Below are positions 6,462-6,914 of a DNA stretch of 6,914 nucleotides, piece by piece. Source of the stretch: JBGTBQ01 sp041749275. GTDB taxonomy: Bacteria > Acidobacteriota > Blastocatellia > Pyrinomonadales > Pyrinomonadaceae. The translations under genes and the position numbers were made by a program. Location of the stretch: NCBI GenBank assembly GCA_041749275.1, contig JBGTBQ010000390.1, forward strand, positions 1 to 6,914, in the 5' to 3' direction. Positions within the stretch are counted from its first letter, which is position 1. Every line of letters starts with the position of its first letter. The notes under the pieces were generated by a model. The model saw only the letters and a list, made by a program, of their open reading frames with translations. It was not told where the DNA came from and searched no databases.

Positions 6462-6689
6462 TCACGTCCGCTGCCGGGGCGTCTTCTTTTCCACTCGCTT
6501 CGCGTCCTTCCTCGAAGATTGAGGCTGCCGCTTCCTCTCGCGTGTTCCCTTCTGATGTAGTTTATAAGCCCTGATGAGCAGCGAGAGCGCGACCCACATG
6601 CCGACGAACGCGAACGGTATCGTGACGATGCGCGGCCAGAGGACGGCGATGACCGAGAGGCCCGCCAGCAAGAGACCGACGGTGAGCAT
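6462..6689 (-). pseudogene. Two-helix membrane protein segment, probably a 5'-truncated remnant
   Basis: I do not recognise the gene with certainty. From the ATG at 6689 the frame gives 75 residues: hydrophobic helix one at about 2-18 (LTVGLLLAGLSVIAVLW), a short PRI turn, helix two at about 22-38, then a strongly basic tail (43-74) rich in K and R. This would place the tail in the cytoplasm by the positive-inside rule. The frame stays open to 6839, but upstream of 6689 it only translates the antisense of the PDZ segment, and the ATG has no Shine-Dalgarno. I therefore suspect a 3' remnant of a larger membrane protein. C-terminal tails of some phospholipase D/cardiolipin synthase-like proteins look similar, a low-confidence recollection. 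An intact small membrane protein is the alternative. Confidence 0.45.
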
Positions 6690-6690
6690 G

Positions 6691-6885
6691 ATCCGCGCTT
6701 CGGCGGGGCCGGGAGCGGATGCGGGGCTGCGCGAAGGCGATCTGATCGAGCAGGCGAACGGGCGAGCCGTGCGCGCGACGGAAGACTTGCGCGTGGCGAT
6801 AGAGCAATCGAACGAACGGCCCTTGCTGCTGCTCGTCAACCGCGGCGGGCAGACGATTTTCGTGACGGTGCGGACGCGCAGATGA
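6691..6885 (+). pseudogene. PDZ domain fragment of a HtrA/Do-type serine protease, 5' truncated
   Basis: The reading frame ending at the TGA 6883-6885 has a C-terminal PDZ pattern: GADAGLREGDLIEQANGR (from 6709), then a helix TEDLRVAIE and the strands RPLLLLVNRGGQTIFVTVR. This is the usual end of HtrA/Deg proteases, where PDZ domains bind exposed C-termini of unfolded periplasmic proteins. The trypsin-like domain with its His-Asp-Ser triad and the first strands of the PDZ are absent. Upstream codons in this frame (from ATG 6574) are antisense to the hydrophobic minus-strand segment and look unnatural. The fragment therefore starts at a breakpoint around 6690-6706 and probably has no start signal of its own. 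Confidence 0.6.
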
Positions 6886-6914
6886 AAGCTTGCCGGTTCT
6901 GACCCATGGCGGCC

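Noticed and set aside
6262..6465. 67-codon minus-strand frame
   Set aside because: Its N-terminal half translates the degraded palindrome and the rest covers the AT-rich patch and the possible terminator. No domain or start signal is seen.
6351..6560. 69-codon plus-strand frame
   Set aside because: It overlaps the degraded repeat and the antisense of the basic tail of the membrane segment, and has no recognisable features.

Overview
This GC-rich window is dominated by one plus-strand operon for lysine/meso-diaminopimelate (DAP) biosynthesis by the succinylase route. The order is lysC (5' end cut by the window edge), a dapE-like M20 deacylase, dapB, dapA, dapD and a class I/II aminotransferase that fits the DapC role. 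Together they cover aspartate to aspartyl phosphate, then aspartate semialdehyde plus pyruvate through tetrahydrodipicolinate, its N-succinylation, transamination and desuccinylation to LL-DAP. The asd, dapF and lysA steps are not in the window. Several junctions are tightly packed: a 4-bp ATGA overlap at dapE/dapB, a 14-bp overlap at dapA/dapD and a 4-bp TTGA overlap at dapD/aminotransferase. These suggest one transcript with translational coupling.

The two larger gaps inside the operon, lysC-dapE and dapB-dapA, are each filled by an inverted pair of heptanucleotide tandem repeats that would fold into an RNA hairpin. The two heptamers differ in sequence but have the same design. The second array also supplies the last codons and stop of dapB.

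The region after the operon, from about 6112 to the end, looks different. It holds a perfect 29-bp-arm palindrome, a degraded relative of it and an AT-richer patch with a possible minus-strand terminator. Beyond these lie two gene pieces that meet head to head near 6690: a minus-strand two-helix membrane segment and a plus-strand PDZ domain that lacks any protease domain. This looks like decayed or rearranged sequence, or an assembly junction.

The GC-rich codon use, succinylase pathway, heptamer hairpins and the GGTCAGAACCGCCTGCGG-type palindrome remind me of Acidobacteriota, possibly Blastocatellia. That is recollection and inference; the window has no rRNA or marker gene to prove it. I saw no CRISPR array, tRNA, transposase or phage gene, and nothing resembling a novel defence system. 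The most unusual content is the set of repeat hairpins.
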